DNA of 64,000 bases, taken from NCBI GenBank assembly GCA_964016985.1, contig OZ024830.1, positions 66,234,690 through 66,298,689 on the forward strand, written 5' to 3'. Of this stretch, positions 30,777-42,415 are shown piece by piece; position 1 is the first letter of the stretch; the number at the start of each line of letters is the position of its first letter. The position numbers were made by a program, and so were the translations under genes. The notes under the pieces were generated by a model. The model saw only the letters and a program-made list of their open reading frames with translations, was not told the origin of the DNA and ran no database searches. The DNA comes from Anodontia alba. Taxonomy: Eukaryota; Mollusca; Bivalvia; Lucinida; Lucinidae.

Positions 30777-31283
30777 TTATCCAACTTAAGATGTTTATTC
30801 GTATTATCCAACGCACGATGCATAACTTAAACATTAAACTGCAGTAGACAACATTTTTTTTTTTTTTTTTTTTTTTGTAATTTTCAGAGAAAATAAGAAG
30901 TATTTTTCACAGAAAGAACATGACATTTTATGTGAATCACCTGCCAAGCAGTGAATGTCAAGTCTTTTTTTCACTGAAAAATAAAGATTTCAAATTTAGA
31001 ATGCTTAGCGCTTTAATAGTGAACGTTATTCTGAATCTTAAGTGCTGAGTAAAATTGTAGAGAACATTTTAAAAATGTAGACGACATTTTGAAATTAACT
31101 TTTTTTTTCTTGACAGAAAATAGGGTTTGACATGCAAATTGTCTCCTAGTTAACAAGTGAGAAATGTCAAAACCTATTTCTTTTTTTATTTTTTTTTTGA
31201 AAAAAAAAAAGACAATTTGAATAAATTATCATTTTCTGAAAAAAATTAAAATGTTGCCTACTAAATCAGTAGGCAACATTTTA
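30777..31283. repeat. Poly-T tract and two family-iii hairpins
   Basis: T-run at about 30849-30866. Hairpins lie at about 30876-30990 (CATGACATTTTATGTGAATC against GCAGTGAATGTCAAG) and 31110-31200 (TTTGACATGCAAATTGTCTC against GAGAAATGTCAAAACC). TGTTGCCTACTAAATCAGTA then GGCAACA at about 31252-31278 is a further short palindrome. Confidence 0.6.
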
Positions 31284-32586
31284 GCTGACCTGAGCCAAAG
31301 GCTCAAGGTGAGCTTTTGTGACCGCTCAATGTCTGTCGTCCGTCTGTCAACAATTCACTTAAAAGACATTCTCCTAAACCGGTGAATGGATTTTGAAATA
31401 ATTTTACAGGAATGTTCCTTGGGTGACCCTCCACCAAAATTGCCTAAAAGGTTTCGCTTGCTAAACAAAATAGTCACCAGAGTTAAAAATAGAAAAACCT
31501 TAAAACAACATCTCCTAGGTCACTTGCCCAATTTCAAAATAATTTCACAGGAAATATTCCTTCGGTGACCTTCTACAAAAATTGCTCAACCGGTTCCGCT
31601 GGGATGAACAAGATGGCTGCCAGAGCTTAAAATAGAAAAAGCTTTAAACGACTTCTCCTTCTTAACCAGTGATCGGATTTTGAAATAGATTTCACACGAA
31701 TGTTCCTTGGGTGACCCTCTACCAAAATTGCTCAAACTGTTCAGATGAACAAAATGGCCACCAGGGTTAAAAATAGAAAAATTTTAAATGACTTCTCTTT
31801 AACCAGTTGATGGATTTTGAAATAATTTCACAGGGATGTTCCTTGGGTGACCCACTACCAAAATTGCTCAAACCGTTTAGCTTGGATGAACGAGATGGCG
31901 GCCAGAGCTAAAAATAGAAATAACTTCAAATGACTTCTTCTTAACCAGTGGATGGATTTTGAAATTATTTCACAGGAATGTTCCTTGGATAACCCTCTAC
32001 CAAAATTGCTCAAACAGTTCTGCTCGGATGAACAAGATGGCCGCCAGAGTTAAATTAGAAAAACCTTTAACTGACTTCTCCACCATAACCAATGGATGGA
32101 TTTTGAAATAATTTCACAGGAATGTTTCTTGAGTGACCTTCTATCAAAGTTGCTCAAACCTTTCTGCTTGCATGAACAAGATGGTCGCCAGAGCTAAAAA
32201 AAAAGAAAAACCTTTATTCTACTCCTTAACCATTTGATGGATTTTGAAATGATTTCACAGGAATGATCTTTGGGTGACCACCAACATCATGTTGTCATAG
32301 TGATGACATTATGTGCTGACTTCATGTTTGTCTGTTTAAGTACTATCATTAAATAATGTAGAAGAAATAGTTTTCTGTGTTTTACTGCCTTTATCACATG
32401 CATACATCTTAGCATGGCCTCTTTACCTATATTTCATAGTCCTTTAGGCATGCTACATTGTCTTACTTGTTAATATAATCATCATGAATCTCAATCAGAA
32501 TGTTTCCCTTGATCATTTCTAGGTCAGCTACTGTAAGTGCTGTGATATTCAGGTTTGCAATACAAGGCCAACATGGCCCTCTTGTT
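31284..32586 (+). mobile_element. GCTCACCTGAG element, copy 4
   Basis: 5' hairpin AGCTGACCTGAGCCAAAGGC then TCAAGGTGAGCT. About six core units of 140-150 bp carry GATTTTGAAATAATTTCACA, GGAATGTTCCTTGGGTGACC and AACAAGATGGCCGCCAGAG variants. The 3' hairpin is AAGGCCAACATGGCCCT with terminal CTTGTT. The subterminal GGTGAGC copy at the 3' end is no longer recognisable. Confidence 0.8.
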
Positions 32587-32589
32587 TTT

Positions 32590-32750
32590 TTTTTACCGGC
32601 ATGTTTCTTGTTTCTCCATAAAACCATATGTTGTGGGTATTCATTAGAAATGTCTTGTCAAGGCACTTATATTGAGAAGCCACAACATATGTTTCAATGG
32701 AGATATAAGAAAACTATCATGTGGATACCACATCTTATCTGCAGCTGTGA
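32590..32750. mobile_element. Hairpin MITE, family ii
   Basis: ACCATATGTTGTGGGTATTC pairs with GAGAAGCCACAACATATG across ATGTCTTGTCAAGGCAC. It ends CATCTTATCTGCAGCTGTG. It abuts the 3' end of the preceding core-repeat element. Confidence 0.65.
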
Positions 32751-32792
32751 CTTCATACAGTATCGTTTGTGGGATTTAGTATTTTCCTTATT

Positions 32793-32796
<4 letters not shown>

Positions 32797-32846
<50 letters not shown>
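32797..32846. repeat. (TA)n microsatellite
   Basis: About 25 uninterrupted TA dinucleotides. Confidence 0.98.
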
Positions 32847-32847
<1 letters not shown>

Positions 32848-34818
32848 TAGGAAACCTCAAAGATATGAGGCAGTTTTCAATATGAAACATTTTCTGTGGG
32901 GTTTTATATAATTATGGGGCATTTTTTTGCCCCACAATTTCTAAATGCTATTTTACTAGTTTTACTATTCTGGAGGTCTTGGAGTGTTAAGAGGTGAAAT
33001 ATAAAATATATAGGTTTCCTATTGAAAATCATATATACATAATACAGTCCTCCTACGGTAATCTCCCTTGGTACTATTCAGGATAACCGAACGAAATATC
33101 CAGTACACCGGCTCTTTCTCATGTTTCGCAGATGCCAACATGTGTTAAGTCATTAAAAACTTTTAACATCGATTTTTTCTGGAGTTTTGTGCAGTCTATT
33201 GGTGGTTATACCTGGATTGAGGAATAAGAAAAAACGGTAAGTATTTAGTATTTACTTGTTTTCTTTTAAAAACTGATGCCTGTACCCGAACATATTGAAA
33301 GTGTATAAGACTTTAAACAGTTTTGAAAAGGGCGGAGGGCAGGGATGCGATTTTTAAGAAAATGACTTTTATTTTGCACCAAATTTTGTATGAACTCGCA
33401 CTCAAATGCCTATTTACGGGTCTGTGACTTGTGTTTTGTTTCATCAGTGCTACAGTAATGTTGCTATAATTGTAATTAAATGCAACAATGCAGCTAACAT
33501 CGAGTTGTCCCGTTTATAATATATTTATAGGAAGAGTACTTGATAGCTATAGCTTTAATCTTAATGATAAATATTAAACAGAAAAGAAACAAAAAAAAAA
33601 AAAAAAAAAAAAAAGAAACTATACAAGTTTCAAGGTTATTATTGCAAATCCAAGTTTTTGAAAGTCCATGTAATGAACCTCGCAATTCCGTCCATACTTT
33701 TACTCCTTTGTAACAGCTATAACTGTTAAGAGACTAATAAGAACGCATCAGTAAAACGGCCCTGCCGAGCATCCACATTCTTTGATTAAAATAAAATAAT
33801 ACGTAATAATAAAAAAAAAACATCAGCAGTCTCCGAATGAAACATGTTAGTGGTCATAAAGAGTCACGAAAATTAATTCATTACCCAACTTTATTTTACT
33901 AATGACTACATTCAGCCATGCCATGTACCAAGTCTATCTATATATTTGAGCAGACCAGTCGCCGTCTGTCCGGACATGTATATTGCCTATCAAATTACCT
34001 AAGGAAACAGCTAGCGAAAGATTTGCAGTCATATAATTAGCCTATACATACAATTTTAATATGGGCACAGATTTCAAAGGAAATAGAAACATAACATACA
34101 CTCCGCGAATCTATAACGATGACAACTTCTATGATTTCACGTTTGCTTTAGTAATAAAGCGGGGTAGACAAGAATTGTTCCTTATGAACAAATTCGTTCC
34201 ACATAACCCTGTAGGTAGGTAGCTGTCATCTGTCAGACGTAACCTCTCCAGCCTCTTAAAAAAATCCCCATATTAATGCGTTCTCCTTTTACCGGTTGTG
34301 ATTGACAGTCACTGATCGGAAGGCTGTGCGTTATTGAAACCTGATCAGATCTGACTTATATCTTCAAGGCCAACGCTCACATTCTTACCATATGATCAGA
34401 TCACCTTAACTTTGACATTTGGGCTGTATTTTACTTAGCAAAACGTAATTTGAAAACGAAAAAACGAAGTGAGTTACTTTGGATGTGAATATTGATAAAA
34501 CATAAATCTGTCAGCTGAACAAGCTTTGTAAGTTGTTACGTATGAAAATGTACCCTTGTAAAGATCAGGCAAAAAATGATAAAAATGATATTCTAACGCA
34601 GTGTGCCTATATTGACAATAGAAAGGAACTAGCAAATCGCTTAGCGGAATAGCGTGACGCAAAATACCACCGTTTTATGCGCAGCCACACAGTCTGATCG
34701 GTGCCTTTCTTGTTATATACTCGGGTTTGAATGTTCTTGTAAAGTAGCGTTGTGTATTTTGCCGCGTAACGTCGCGTTACGTTTTCACAAATGGACGTGA
34801 AATTTAATATTTTTCATT
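32847..34818. other. Mostly single-copy DNA without a recognised gene
   Basis: No match to other repeats in the window, apart from a short inverted pair AGGAAACCTC / GGTTTCCTATTGAAAA at about 32850 and 33015, and an A-run at 33592-33614. It could be the 5' flank of the gene model that follows. No promoter signature can be claimed. Confidence 0.45.
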
Positions 34819-34953
34819 ATGAAGTCTGAAGAAGACGTCACGGGTCAAAACGTTAATAAACCTGTGTTTTGTCTCTTTGACCGTTTTATGATGTCACTCG
34901 AAGATTCTATTACGTTAGACGACACATATTTTCTCGCACCAAGACAATTATGT
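34819..34953 (+). CDS. Possible first coding exon of the 34.8-51.7 kb gene model
   Basis: ATG at 34819 opens a 45-codon frame (MKSEEDVTGQNVNKP..., ending ...YFLAPRQLC) before a GTATGA that could be a donor. Splicing there would join in phase 0 to the exon at 35096. The case is weak: the donor is poor and the predicted intron is only 142 bp. The stretch CTGAAGAAGACGTCACGGGT then CAAAACGTTAATAAA also resembles a common animal repeat tail with a decayed hammerhead-like core. The start choice is therefore doubtful. Confidence 0.2.
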
Positions 34954-35095
34954 GTATGATACAGTTAATAATGTTGGTGGGATTTTTTCTTACAATTGGA
35001 AGAATTTGAACAACAAAAATATTGTCGATTTTAGGGTGTTAGAATCGAAATAGATAAGCTCTAGTTTATGATTGTTGAGTAACCACTGTTGTCAG

Positions 35096-35231
35096 ACTGG
35101 TTTCATAAAGGCGCATGCGAAAATGCATTATCACTTGCTCAAAAGACAACGATCATCAAAACATAAGACACTTAAAAGACAGGACAATCTTGGGACTGTC
35201 GTTTACGAACGTCAAAACTTTGCGAGCAAGA
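35096..35231 (+). CDS. Candidate internal exon, basic region, unknown product
   Basis: A 136-nt open stretch follows CACTGTTGTCAG and precedes GTAAGC. In phase 0 it encodes a basic peptide (TGFIKAHAKMHYHLLKRQRS..., then KHKTLKRQDNLGTVVYERQN). It leaves one nucleotide over, the phase required by the exon at 36155. The other two frames contain stops. No domain recognised. The Lys/Arg-rich composition could suit nucleic-acid binding or nuclear targeting, which is speculation. Confidence 0.33.
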
Positions 35232-36154
35232 GTAAGCAGATTTCTTTGAAATAACAATGATTAATTGATCCGCATGGAAGAGAAATAATACCCCAGGACA
35301 GCAAAATACATAGTAAAGCAACTATGTATTTATTAAGTCAATCATAGTGAAAGGTTGAGGACTCAACAATAAGTCTGACGTCTGACAATACCTCAGAACA
35401 GTAACATACACACTAAAGCAATCATGCATTAATTGGTTGAATCATGAATAAGAGTTGAGCCCCACCGATTAAACTGCCACATTTATTATTTTACTGACCG
35501 ATCCAGCGCATTGCTTCTGTTGCAGTTTATTATGTCATTGTTTGTCTTTGCATGTATGTACTGGTAAAACCATTCTTTTTGGATAGCCACTTGGCCATAT
35601 TTGAGGAAGGAACTGTCATTTTGAGTTTCTAGTTGCTTGCAATGTTTTAGTTACGGCGCTGTTCTTATGTTTTTGCTTCTTTCTCTTTTGTATCCTGGAT
35701 GGAGGTGCAAGGTAATTGTATCAGTTTTTTATCTCTGCCTTCACTTCTGTTTTGAGGCCCCAACAACAAGCGTGACTTCTGACAATAATTTTGATAAAAT
35801 TATATATTAAGTATTATATATTAGGTATTATAATATTTGATATTCATCGCATATGTCAATATATTTCAAATGCTGGCTTTAGGTTATTATGAAGCAGATG
35901 GATATTATGATGAGTTGAGTGTAATACCTGCATAATTATAAATAATAAATAAAAAAGCAAGGGCAACATTTACATTCCTGAATATGGATCATAGAACAAG
36001 ATGATACCGCAGAGTATCTCTTCGCTTTATTCTGTAATGTCCTACTTGAAAAAGATTACTTTGAGAATTTAAAGTAAGTCAGATAATTTAGTTTAAATTT
36101 GATATTTATAAAAATGAAATCAATATGCATTGATCTTATTTTCATCTTTTTAAG

Positions 36155-36220
36155 GGCCATGCAGCCAAAACCTTTGGAGAGAAGCTGTGGATAACGATGA
36201 GGATGTATCTTGTTCTACCA
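36155..36220 (+). CDS. Candidate 66-nt exon, member of a duplicated exon pair
   Basis: Acceptor TTTCATCTTTTTAAG and strong donor GTGAGT. Phase 1 in and phase 1 out, one open frame only, with the pattern SQ...RE.VDN.E.DVS.S shared with the exon at 45611. The exons differ by 3 nt, an in-frame indel, and the sequence downstream of both donors is also related (AAATACACACGCATATG versus AAATAACCATGCACATG). An exon plus intron edge was therefore probably duplicated. Product unknown; the peptide is acidic and polar. Confidence 0.45.
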
Positions 36221-37489
36221 GTGAGTTATCTTGATTTTGTCTCATAAGGGTCAAATACACACGCATATGAATTGCTGCAGAAGCCACAAATGAAACATGT
36301 TGTTTGTCGATCCCTTTAATAGTGATCCGAAGGTATAGTTATAATTGCTATGATTAGAAATGAATGAGAAAAAGTAACTAAGAAAAACCTATAAAAGTCG
36401 CCAACATCCAAAGCAACAAAAAAGGCAACTGCAAGTGACACGAGTGCATTGTAAAAACAAGACATGGAAGATTAGTTTTGCCGCAGGTCTCACCTATAAT
36501 TAAGCTACAAAGAATATTTGCTTAAGGCGTTATATATATGGTATTCTAGGGAATAATTTGGGGGGACATTTATAAGCCAGCTGTAGGGATGGATGTTTGT
36601 GCGGCATGCCAGCCAGGTTATTTCTTGTCGAGCCCTCATTGTTGTTTTATCTCTGAATTTGTTTGATTTTTATATTCTCGAAAATGTTAGGAACCCTTCT
36701 CGCGGACCGATCAAATGCCTTGTGTATACCACGGCAGAACTAAGGACGAGAGTTGTGGCCATTTAAAATCGATTTAAGCTGCCCTTCCTGACCCCCCCCG
36801 CCACCCCCCCACCCCCCCCCCCCCCCACACACACACACACACACACAATAGTACACTTTTACTGATCGTTCTGAGTGCTTTTGCTGTGGTTTGCCATGTC
36901 ATTGTATAGTGTTTCATATGAAGAGACTCAATCAAACCGAGTCTCCGATATTCGTGGCCTTGTGTGTTTCTGTGTTTAAAAGGAAAATAGTTTTTGGCTT
37001 TTATTTACATGTATGTCTTGATATTTTTATTTGTTTATTTATTTTTTATTTTATCTTATTTTATTTACTTTTTTTTTATTTTTCTTTTTTTTTATTTTTA
37101 TTTATTTATTTATTTATTTATTTATTGATAGCTGTTTGGCTATTTTTTGGGAAGAAACTGTCCTTTTTGTCTTTCTGCATATAGTGTTTTGATTCTGGTG
37201 CCGTTACTTTAAGTGCGTCTTCCTTTCCCTCTTGTGTCTTGGAACGGAAGGTGCTAGGTAACTGTATTGATTCCTGAACATTGCCTTCTTTTCTATTTAC
37301 AAAACTTACAGGGAATAAGAATGCGGTATTTTTGTATATAAAAATGAATATTAGTACAGTAGAAAATGATGCGATATCTTTTATAAGTAGTGCAGACATT
37401 TAAGGCCTTATCAAAATGAAGGCATACGCGATCTAAATACATATCATATCACTCAACACATACATGTATGAAGTCCACAATACAGAACA
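36221..37489. other. Intronic or intergenic DNA with low-complexity tracts
   Basis: A C-run followed by (CA)n lies at 36796-36848 and a TTTA-rich tract at about 37017-37130. About 36535-36615 resembles part of the 360-bp array unit (GGGACATTTATAAGCCAGCT). No gene supported. Confidence 0.5.
36796..36848. repeat. C-run plus (CA)n tract
   Basis: CCCCCCCGCCACCCCCCCAC type sequence passing into a CA dinucleotide run. Confidence 0.95.
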
Positions 37490-37640
37490 AAATAGAAATT
37501 AAAGCAGATTAGACCATAGCCATTATATTGTGAGGCATTTATACACCAACCATAGTGCTTGAATGCTTGCGGGGCATATATTTACTAATTATGAAAGGCA
37601 AAAGAGTGTGAAAATTTAAAACTCGCCATAGATTACAAAA
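37490..37640 (+). repeat. Isolated unit of the 360-bp array
   Basis: ATTATATTGTGAGGCATTTA, GCTTGAATGCTTGCGGGGCA and GAAAGGCAAAAGAGTG match the second half of the array units at 40240-45330, so the array originally began upstream of the element at 37749. Confidence 0.75.
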
Positions 37641-37748
37641 AAAGGTAAGATAAAAAAAGTCCAGGGAGTGCCACAATCATAAACAACGGCCCTTCCCAGA
37701 CACCAACAGGAAGAGAAAACAGACAAAACCAAACAAGTGCAAATCGAA
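37641..37748 (-). repeat. Dispersed repeat flank (left of inserted element)
   Basis: The reverse complement carries GTCTGGGAAGGGC and GGCACTCCCTGGAC, as in 39065-39172 and 49085-49175. It is interrupted by the core-repeat element starting at 37749 and continues at 40076-40170. Confidence 0.8.
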
Positions 37749-40075
37749 ACAAGAGGCCCATGGGCCACGGTTCGCTCACCTGAGTGACATAGCCACTGCA
37801 GACATGTAGATGTTATGCAACATTTTTCCAATCCTATCATCGCAACTAATGAAATATCATTTGAGCAGTTCTTAGTTTTGAAGAAGAATATATGGGCTTG
37901 ACAGTCAATAGAGCATGATCATTTGAATAAACTATCAATCACATTTCAACAGAAGGATCAATGTGAAATTTGGTGGAAACTGGCTAAGTGGTTTCTGAAG
38001 AATCATGATTTTATACATGTAAACAGCACAGAGGTAGGGAAATATAATAAATATAAACCAGATGGCCTTCTTAGATTTCCAATCAGAACAATTTTAACTG
38101 CTGTTGATCTACAGGTCACTTCGATACTTTCAATATAAATGTATATGGCCCATACAAATGGGGAAGCAAATTTGACCTTGGAGGTAAAAAGGTCAAACGT
38201 CAACATAGAACCATTATTTTAGCAATTTTGGTAGATCTCCTGCCTCCTATAATTTGTGCAAAGATTAGGGCCCAGGGATTATTTGGTTATAGAGAAGAAG
38301 ATTTTTAAAGGTTTTTACCATATATGGGCATAGCAGCCATTTTGATCAGTGGACCATGCCCATTTTAGCAATCTTTCATTCTCCTGCCCAAGGAGGCTCC
38401 GCATGAAATTTGAGCAACACTGGCCCGGAGGTTTCAGAGAAAAAGCCATTTGAAATTATCAACATTTTTTCCATACAAATGTATGGGGCCCATACAAATG
38501 CATACAGAAGCAAACTTGACCTCGCTGTAAAAAAGTTAAATGTCAATGTATGACAATTAATTTAGCAAATTTGGTAGACTGCCTATTCCAGATGATATAT
38601 GCACAGATTCAGCCACAAGCCATCCTCGGTTTTAGGTTCAGCTATTGGTTTCCATATACTCTGGCAAACAGTTGAATTAGCCATGAGTACTCGTCTTTGT
38701 TTATTATAGCGATTAATTTGATTTTTATGTTTTCACTTTTATGCATTGACTGAGTTGGGAGCCTTTATGCGAACCGAATTTTTATGTGTTTCTGTATTAA
38801 GAGTAGCATCGGGACCCAGGGTGAAGTTAGCTAGCTGTAAAAGTGCTTTAAACCCCCCGGTGGTTTGCTCTACTGACCGTTCTAAGGCGGTGGTCCAGGT
38901 GTTAGTCTTACTCTTTGTTGCCTTGTGGTTTATTCTACGAGGCGATTTGTTGTATGTCTTTGCGTGTGTTATTTTGTTCTTGTGTTTTTCAGTCCTTTTA
39001 GCATTGCGATTACCTCGCTTGGGGAAGAGAGAGCTAATCTTAGTGCTTTTCGTACGTTAGTTTGGTCTGTGCTTGTTTGGATTTGTCCGTTTCCTCTTCC
39101 TCTTGGCGTCTGGGAAGGGCTGCGGTTTGTGATTGTGGCACTCCCTGGACTTTTCTCTTACCTTCTTTTAGAAAATAAGATTTTCAAATGTTTTTTCCCA
39201 TACAAATGCATACGGAAGCAAAATTGACCTTGCCATAAAAAGGTCAAATGTCAATGTACTACCTTTATTTTAGCAATTCTGGTAGACCCCTGTCCTCGAT
39301 GATTTATGCAAAGATTCAGCCCCAAAGCATCCTCGGTTCTAGAGAAGAAGATTTTGAAAGGTTTTTTACCATATATGGGCATGGCGGCCATCTTGGTCAA
39401 CAAACCGTGACCATTTTAGCAATCTTTCATTCCCCCTACCTCAGGAGGCTCCTTATGGAATTTGAGCAAAATTGGCCCAGAGGCTCCAGAGATGAAGTTG
39501 TTTGAAATTCTGAACATTTTTCCCGTACAAATGCATAAGGAAGCAAAATTTACCTTACCGTAAAAAGGTCAAATGTCAATGTACAACCATTATTTTAGCA
39601 ATTTTGGTAGCCCTCCTGTTCCCAATGATATATGCAAAGATTTAGCCATAAGGCACGCTCGGTTTTGGAGAAGAAGATTTTTAAAGGTTTTTCCCATACA
39701 CATGCATAGGGAAGCAAACTTGTCCATGCCGTAAAAAGGTCAAACATCAACGTACGACAATTCTTTTAGCAATTTTGGTAGACCTCCCATCCCCGATAAT
39801 TCATGCAAAGGTTCAGCCCCAAGGCATTTTCCGTTCTGGAGAAGAAGATTTTTAAAGGTTTTTACTATATATGGGTATGGCGGCCATCTTGGTCAACAGA
39901 CCGCGACCATTTTAGCAATTTTTCGTTCCCCCACCCTAAGGAGGCTCCATATGAAATTTTAGCAAAATTGGCTCAGCGGCTTCAGAGGAGACGTCGTTTG
40001 AAAATGATAATGGACGGACGGACGACGGACGAAAAGTGATCACAATAGCTCATCCTGAGCAGAGCTCAGGTGAGC
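37749..40075 (-). mobile_element. GCTCACCTGAG element, copy 5 (reverse), interrupted
   Basis: The left edge on plus is ACAAGAGGCCCATGGGCCAC (3' end with hairpin) followed by GCTCACCTGAG; the right edge is CAGAGCTCAGGTGAGCT (5' hairpin). The core is like 11962-13746 (CATATATGGGCATGGCGGCC, ATCTTGGTCAACA). It is interrupted at about 38636-39172 by a segment homologous to its own flanks. No coding sequence. Confidence 0.87.
38636..39172 (+). repeat. Insert within copy 5: inverted, uninterrupted version of its flanking repeat
   Basis: About 38914-39056 matches the reverse complement of 40076-40170 (GCATTGCGATTACCTCGCTT; GAGCTAATCTTAGTGCTTTT). About 39058-39172 matches the reverse complement of 37641-37748 (GGCGTCTGGGAAGGGCTGCG; TGGCACTCCCTGGACTTTTC). 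The join at about 39056-39062 is the unoccupied target site. Confidence 0.8.
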
Positions 40076-40170
40076 TAAAAACATACGAAAAGCACTAAGA
40101 TTAGCTCTTCCTTCCCTAAGTGAGGTAATCGCAATGCTAAAATGACTGAAAACACAAGAACAAATAACAT
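40076..40170 (-). repeat. Dispersed repeat flank (right of inserted element)
   Basis: Continuation of the repeat in 37641-37748. It lacks about 50 bp present in the insert at 38936-38970. Confidence 0.75.
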
Positions 40171-40605
40171 AAGGCAACACTTTAAACAAACCCTTCTAAA
40201 ATGTCTAATATGAAATGTAAGCTGTAACGAAGCATCAATTGAACAAGTTGGTGTGATAAACTTCCTGTTAACTTTGTTTCATATACAGTAAACTTCATTG
40301 GCTCGAACGATGGCTCGTTTACATGTTTAATTCAAACTCGCTCATGAGTTCCTAAAGAACTCTTCAAATAGCTACAGATGTCAGTAGAGGTTTTTCTTGA
40401 TTTATCTTGAAAATATGTATTATATTGTGAGGCATTTATAAACTAACTGTAGGGCTTGAATGCTTGTGAGGCATATATGAATTAATTATGAAATGCAAAA
40501 TAGTTTGAAAACTTAAAAAAAAAAGAAAACATAGATAACCACTATTCTAAGCTGTCAAATCAGTAATATGGGATGGCACTAAGCATAAAGTGAAAAAGTC
40601 CGTGT

Positions 40606-40910
40606 TTGTGTTGAAGTTTTACGGCCCAGTCAGCCCAAAGGGGTCATGTCGAGTGCGGTCAGTTTACCTAACCACACGTTTACTGGGCAGGCTTAGTCCT
40701 CGAAGCGGTTAACCAGTATTGTGCACATTCTTTCACCAGAAACTGACAACTGCCCTTGTTGAATCAGCAGAAGGGAGAGAATGAGCGTAGAAAATATTTC
40801 ATGATCAATCTCCACAAAAGAATGTTGCCGACCTAGGCGGGGGTTGAACCCGCGACCTCCTGGTTTCCAGTCGGACGGCACATCCAACTGAGCCACCGAG
40901 GCCGGCGAAC
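40606..40910 (-). mobile_element. SINE 1 copy inside the array
   Basis: Complete tRNA-like head on the minus strand (right edge GAGCCACCGAGGCCGGC) and a 3' end at GTGTTGAAGTTTTACGGCCC. AAGTCCGTGT flanks it at 40596-40605 and 40911-40920. Other array units show the unbroken AAGTCCGTGTAATAAACATC. Confidence 0.93.
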
Positions 40911-42383
40911 AAGTCCGTGTAACAAACAATCTATTTATGTTGTTTTAGTTGTTTTATATACAGTAAACTTCAATAGCTCGACTACCGATGGCTCGTCTAC
41001 CATGGTTAATTCGAACTTGATCTTGAAACCTTAAAAAGTTTCATCTAAAAGCTACAGATATCGGAATATGTAGGATAATTTATGGGCGTTTTTCTTGATT
41101 TATTTTGAAAACACATCATGATATTGTGGGGCAAAAATACACAAAATATAAGTCATGAATGCTTGTGAGTCATATATTGACTGTTTATGAAATGCAAAAA
41201 GTGTGGAAAATTTAATTAAAATAAAAACACATAGATCATCATCCATTTTAGCTATCAAATATGTAATATAAGATGGCCCGAAGCATAAACAGTACAAGTC
41301 TGTGTAATAAACATCTTATTAACGTTGTTTTATATACAGTAAAAGCTCAATGGCTCGACAACCGATGGCTCATTTACCATGGTTAATTCAAACTCGCTCT
41401 TGAGTCCCTAAGGAGTTCTTCCATTAAATAGAGATATCGGAATATGTAGGATAATTTATGGATTTTTTTCTTGATTTATCTTGAACATACGCATTATATT
41501 TTGGGGCATATATACGCCAACCATAGGGCTTGACTGCTTGTGAGGCATATATGAACTAGATATGAAAGGCACAAGAGTAAAACTTCTATGTTATCAAATA
41601 TGTAACCTGAGATGGCACGAAGCATAAAGTGAACAAGTCGGTGTAATAACCTATTTACGTTTTTTTATACAGTAAAAGCTCAATGGCTCGACAACCGATG
41701 GCTCGTTTACCATGGTTAATTTGAATTTGCTCTTGAGTCCCTAGGGAGTTCTTCCAATAGCTACAGATATAGGAATATGTAGAATATTTTATAAATAAAA
41801 GGCAAAAAGGATTTTTTTATTTACCTTGAAATACTTTTATATGCTGGAGCATATATATTCCCCAATTATGGGGCTTAAATGCAAGTGAGGCATATATGAA
41901 CTGGTTATTAAATGCAAAGAGTATAAAAAATAAAAATAAAAATAAAATAAAAACACACATACATAGATCATCACCTTTCTATGTTATCAAATATGTAATA
42001 TGAGATGGCATGAATCATAAAATGAATGTCGGTGCAATAAACATCCTATAAACGTTGCTTTATATACAATAAAACTTCAACGGCTCGACCACCGATGGCT
42101 CGTTTACCATAATTAATTCGAATTCGCTCTTGAGCTCCTAAAGAGTTCTTTCAATAGCTACAGATATAGGAATATGAAGGAAAATTTACGAAGGTTTTTC
42201 ATGATTTATCTTGAACATACTTATTATATTGTGGGGCATATATAGACTAACTATAGGTCTTGAATGCTTGTGAGGCAATACGAACTAGTGATAAAATGCA
42301 AAACACACACTCGCACGAAAAAAAAAATGTCAGTATATTTAACATAGATCTCCACCCTTCTAAGTTATCAAATGTGTAAAAAA

Positions 42384-42415
<32 letters not shown>

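Noticed and set aside
33060..33233. Possible 5' exon ending at GTAAGT near 33234
   Set aside because: A good donor-like site, but every frame is stopped within about 40 codons and no phase link to later exons could be shown.
36891..37184. Hydrophobic 97-codon frame resembling a membrane protein
   Set aside because: The hydrophobic run is translated from a TTTA/TTTT low-complexity tract.
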